Shown here piece after piece: positions 62,496-64,000 of a DNA stretch of 64,000 bases. The stretch comes from Saprospiraceae bacterium (GTDB lineage Bacteria > Bacteroidota > Bacteroidia > Chitinophagales > Saprospiraceae). The notes beneath the pieces were generated by a model. It searched no databases. It was not told where the DNA came from and worked only from the letters and a program-made list of their open reading frames with translations. Positions within the stretch are counted from its first letter, which is position 1; every line of letters starts with the position of its first letter. The stretch spans positions 62,001 to 126,000 of the forward strand of contig JAEUUP010000044.1 in NCBI GenBank assembly GCA_016787525.1, written 5' to 3'. Made by a program: the position numbers and the translations under genes.

Positions 62496-62521
62496 AGCCT
62501 CCTCTACTGAGGGGGCTTTTT
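62496..62521 (+). terminator. Terminator built from the 10-mer, shared with a stop codon
   Basis: AGCCTCCTC (62496-62504) pairs with GAGGGGGCT (62509-62517) with one G-U, loop TACT, followed by six Ts. The loop and right arm are the TACTGAGGGG copy at 62505. On the minus strand the same bases encode the Pro-Gln-stop end of the next gene. Confidence 0.85.
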
Positions 62522-62965
62522 TATTCTCTCTTTCCCTTCGTCGGTCATTGCAAAAGAACGTGTCATGGTCTTGATAAAACTTACGCGGCGAAAGCGTAGG
62601 GCAGACCAGTCTGCATCAATGGCTACCTGACGCACAGGTTCAAAGCCCAGTTCGCCTAATTTTGCCCAACCTGTGTCGCGATTGAAGTCGCATTTGTAGC
62701 GCTTTGATGTGCCTTTTGGGTAAACCACCCATACCACTGCATCCCCCTCAGTATGGACTGCAAGAAAAGTTGCCACCGCATCCACTTCTTCTTGTTTTTG
62801 GCAAAATGATAGGCTGAAGTCTGTTTTTTCGACTTTGTGGAATTGGTCATAAACAGAAGCAAAAACGGCAAAAGCCTGTGCCAATTCGCCCAAATCGGCG
62901 GGCAAATTGTACAGAACCACCTGTTTTTGCTCTTTGAAGTTCAGTTTTTTAAGTAAAGCTTCCAT
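62504..62965 (-). CDS. Conserved hypothetical protein, 153 aa (DUF3052-like)
   Basis: The protein reads MEALLKKLNFKEQKQVVLYN, then ends in a conserved block VVYPKGTSKRYKCDFNRDTG, WAKLGELGFEPVRQVAIDAD and WSALRFRRVSFIKTMTRSFA. This resembles DUF3052-like small cytoplasmic proteins; I am not sure of the family. No signal peptide. It is convergent with the dioxygenase, and its stop lies inside the 10-mer (CCT CAG TAG). Another 10-mer gives VHTEGDA. Confidence 0.7.
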   Translation of the reverse strand: MEALLKKLNFKEQKQVVLYNLPADLGELAQAFAVFASVYDQFHKVEKTDFSLSFCQKQEEVDAVATFLAVHTEGDAVVWVVYPKGTSKRYKCDFNRDTGWAKLGELGFEPVRQVAIDADWSALRFRRVSFIKTMTRSFAMTDEGKERIKKPPQ

Positions 62966-62982
62966 TTTTAGATGAGCATTGG

Positions 62983-63978
62983 TTATTGTACCACAAACTT
63001 TAGAATTGTCCCATTTTGTCCGACAAGTACCCCCTCAGTATCGAAGGCAAACACATCATAAAAGTCTGATTCGGGCAAGCCTTCGACGGGTTGCCACGTT
63101 TTGCCGCCGTCTGTTGTGTGCCAAAGGACACCGCCTTCACCGCAAATCCACCCCCTCAGTATATCGCTGAAAAAGACGGCTCGAAAACGCGGGTTGCCGA
63201 TGTTTCGGCTCTTTTTGAGGTAAAACCAAGTTGCTCCCCCGTTTTCTGTTTTTAAAATGCTTCCGTTTAGTCCCACAATATAGCCAATTTTTTCGGATGG
63301 GAAACAAACAGATTGATAAAAATCACCTGTTAAATGGTTGTGTGGCTGCCATGTTTTGCCCGCATCCGTGGAACGCAAGACCAAACCGTAGCCAAGAACA
63401 TGCGCCGTTGAACTATCCGAAAAACAAACGGCGGATAACTCCTGCGGGAATGTGTCGAGTTGGCAGCGTTTACCTGTACTGAGGTCGAAGCGCACCAATT
63501 TGCCATGTTGCCAAGCTTGTCCGCCGACCATCAGCCCCGTTGTGCCGCTGACGGCTACATCTCGAAACCACGCATCGTAAGGCGCACCCACCCAACGAAA
63601 GAGCGAATCCCTTTGTGAAAACTCAAAGACATGACCGCTGTTGCCCACAACCCAACATGGACTGCCTGTTCCGCCAAAGGCGTTCTTTGGGAGCGTTCCC
63701 ACACCAAAAAAACCTTTGTTCAAGAGGCTATCGGCTCGCCAAGTCGCGCCACCATCGGCTGTGCGCAACACATAACCGCTTGTCCACGTGTCGCCGCCGC
63801 ATATGAGTCCGTTTTGTGCGTCAAAAAAGTGAACTGCTCGTAAGTCGAAACGCACATGGCTTTCAAGATTGTGCCATGTGGCTTGTACTTTCTCTTTTTG
63901 ACACGACAACAGGCTATAAGTAAGGAAAAATAGCTTTACGCACGTTGCAAGTTTGGATTTGACACGCATTTCAACCAC
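62983..63978 (-). CDS. YCF48-like propeller lipoprotein
   Basis: The 331-residue protein has a lipoprotein-like signal (LFFLTYSLLSCQKEK, Cys about 26; Met5 is a good start) and a series of Asp-box/YCF48 blades: RTADGGATWRAD, RSTDAGKTWQPH, KTENGGATWFYL and HTTDGGKTWQPV, with AVHFFDAQNGLICGG. YCF48 in photosynthesis is a PSII assembly factor, but such propellers are widespread in Bacteroidota and their role here is unknown. Two 10-mers (DTEGVLV, DILRGWI) lie near the C-terminus. Confidence 0.85.
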   Translation of the reverse strand: MVEMRVKSKLATCVKLFFLTYSLLSCQKEKVQATWHNLESHVRFDLRAVHFFDAQNGLICGGDTWTSGYVLRTADGGATWRADSLLNKGFFGVGTLPKNAFGGTGSPCWVVGNSGHVFEFSQRDSLFRWVGAPYDAWFRDVAVSGTTGLMVGGQAWQHGKLVRFDLSTGKRCQLDTFPQELSAVCFSDSSTAHVLGYGLVLRSTDAGKTWQPHNHLTGDFYQSVCFPSEKIGYIVGLNGSILKTENGGATWFYLKKSRNIGNPRFRAVFFSDILRGWICGEGGVLWHTTDGGKTWQPVEGLPESDFYDVFAFDTEGVLVGQNGTILKFVVQ

Positions 63979-64000
63979 ATAGTTTGATACCGATATTGAA

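Larger units (their letters stand above)
411..63161. repeat. Highly iterated 10-mer TACTGAGGGG / CCCCTCAGTA (about 67 exact copies)
   Basis: Exact copies found by reading both strands. TACTGAGGGG on the plus strand starts at 411, 2108, 5357, 7008, 7946, 12637, 13416, 16667, 19945, 25996, 31632, 33077, 36345, 39665, 47120, 47439, 48931, 49541, 50175, 51412, 52480, 55076, 55290, 56887 and 62505. CCCCTCAGTA starts at 559, 3013, 3190, 3778, 4281, 4981, 6448, 9958, 10322, 11010, 14652, 17224, 17670, 18591, 19253, 20769, 22684, 22942, 24877, 25280, 26469, 28110, 29868, 30059, 31217, 35771, 39197, 40479, 42148, 43313, 44060, 48569, 52638, 53609, 54137, 55622, 57554, 58284, 61274, 62744, 63031 and 63152. 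The G run is 4 to 8 long. Fifty-five copies are inside CDS, one spans a stop codon and eleven are intergenic. A random 10-mer is expected about 0.12 times in 64 kb on both strands. Function is unknown; an uptake-sequence, HIP1-like or Chi-like role is inference. Confidence 0.95.

Noticed and set aside
411-63161. A CRISPR array or interspersed transposon as the cause of the repeated 10-mer
   Set aside because: Copies are 10-12 bp, non-tandem, on both strands, mostly inside intact genes in five frames, with no conserved flanks, spacers or target duplications.

Overview
The window comes from a Bacteroidota chromosome of moderate-to-low GC. Several signals agree on this. Four or more proteins end in type A T9SS sorting domains. 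There are Bacteroidota-restricted families (DUF4271 beside hemD, GYDIA-type GHMP kinase, head-GIN DUF2807, MoxR/DUF58/Bat genes), and several promoters carry the phylum's TAnnTTTG -7 box. The order cannot be fixed from sequence alone. No rRNA, tRNA, CRISPR array, transposase or replication origin was seen.

Layout. 1-2.9 kb: a PIG-L deacetylase cut by the window edge, a GH130 lipoprotein and a 47-residue membrane peptide. 2.9-11.8 kb: mostly minus-strand housekeeping genes (gcvT, HEAT-cyclophilin lipoprotein, SPOUT methyltransferase, hutI, PorE-like OmpA protein, rpmA, rplU). 11.9-19.8 kb: sdaA, hppD with a divergent LysR regulator, a GntP permease, a GHMP kinase and a lipoprotein. 20.7-26.3 kb: an 1856-residue T9SS adhesin-like protein. 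26.5-36.9 kb: hemD/DUF4271, a protein that is only a T9SS sorting domain, a lipid kinase, an ABC-2 exporter, a glucosaminidase, an LpxR-like deacylase, a DUF937 protein and an RsbW-like kinase. 37-39.9 kb: a TPR histidine kinase preceded by two small GG-leader peptide genes. 42.3-50.8 kb: rpsT, a MoxR-DUF58-BatD-like-BatA cluster interrupted by an ORF6N gene, truA, ftsE and lolD. 51-64 kb: a third GG-leader peptide, ferredoxin, glycosyltransferase, a giant Asp-box/PKD/LamG T9SS protein, a LytS/LytTR two-component pair, two secreted intradiol dioxygenases and a YCF48-like lipoprotein.

Three things stand out. First, a non-palindromic 10-mer, TACTGAGGGG (complement CCCCTCAGTA), occurs about 67 times exactly, roughly once per kb, against about 0.1 expected by chance. 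It lies inside most genes in all five stop-free reading frames, and in terminators and one promoter spacer. It behaves like a DNA-uptake, HIP1-like or Chi-like genome signature. Second, three unannotated short genes encode a peptide family with a double-glycine leader and a shared (D/E)(D/E)KRRxRPGGG core; two of them sit directly upstream of the TPR histidine kinase. Third, a MITE-like element is present twice, each copy inserted at the stop codon of a gene. Removing one copy with one target duplication restores a plausible original stop codon of the LysR gene.
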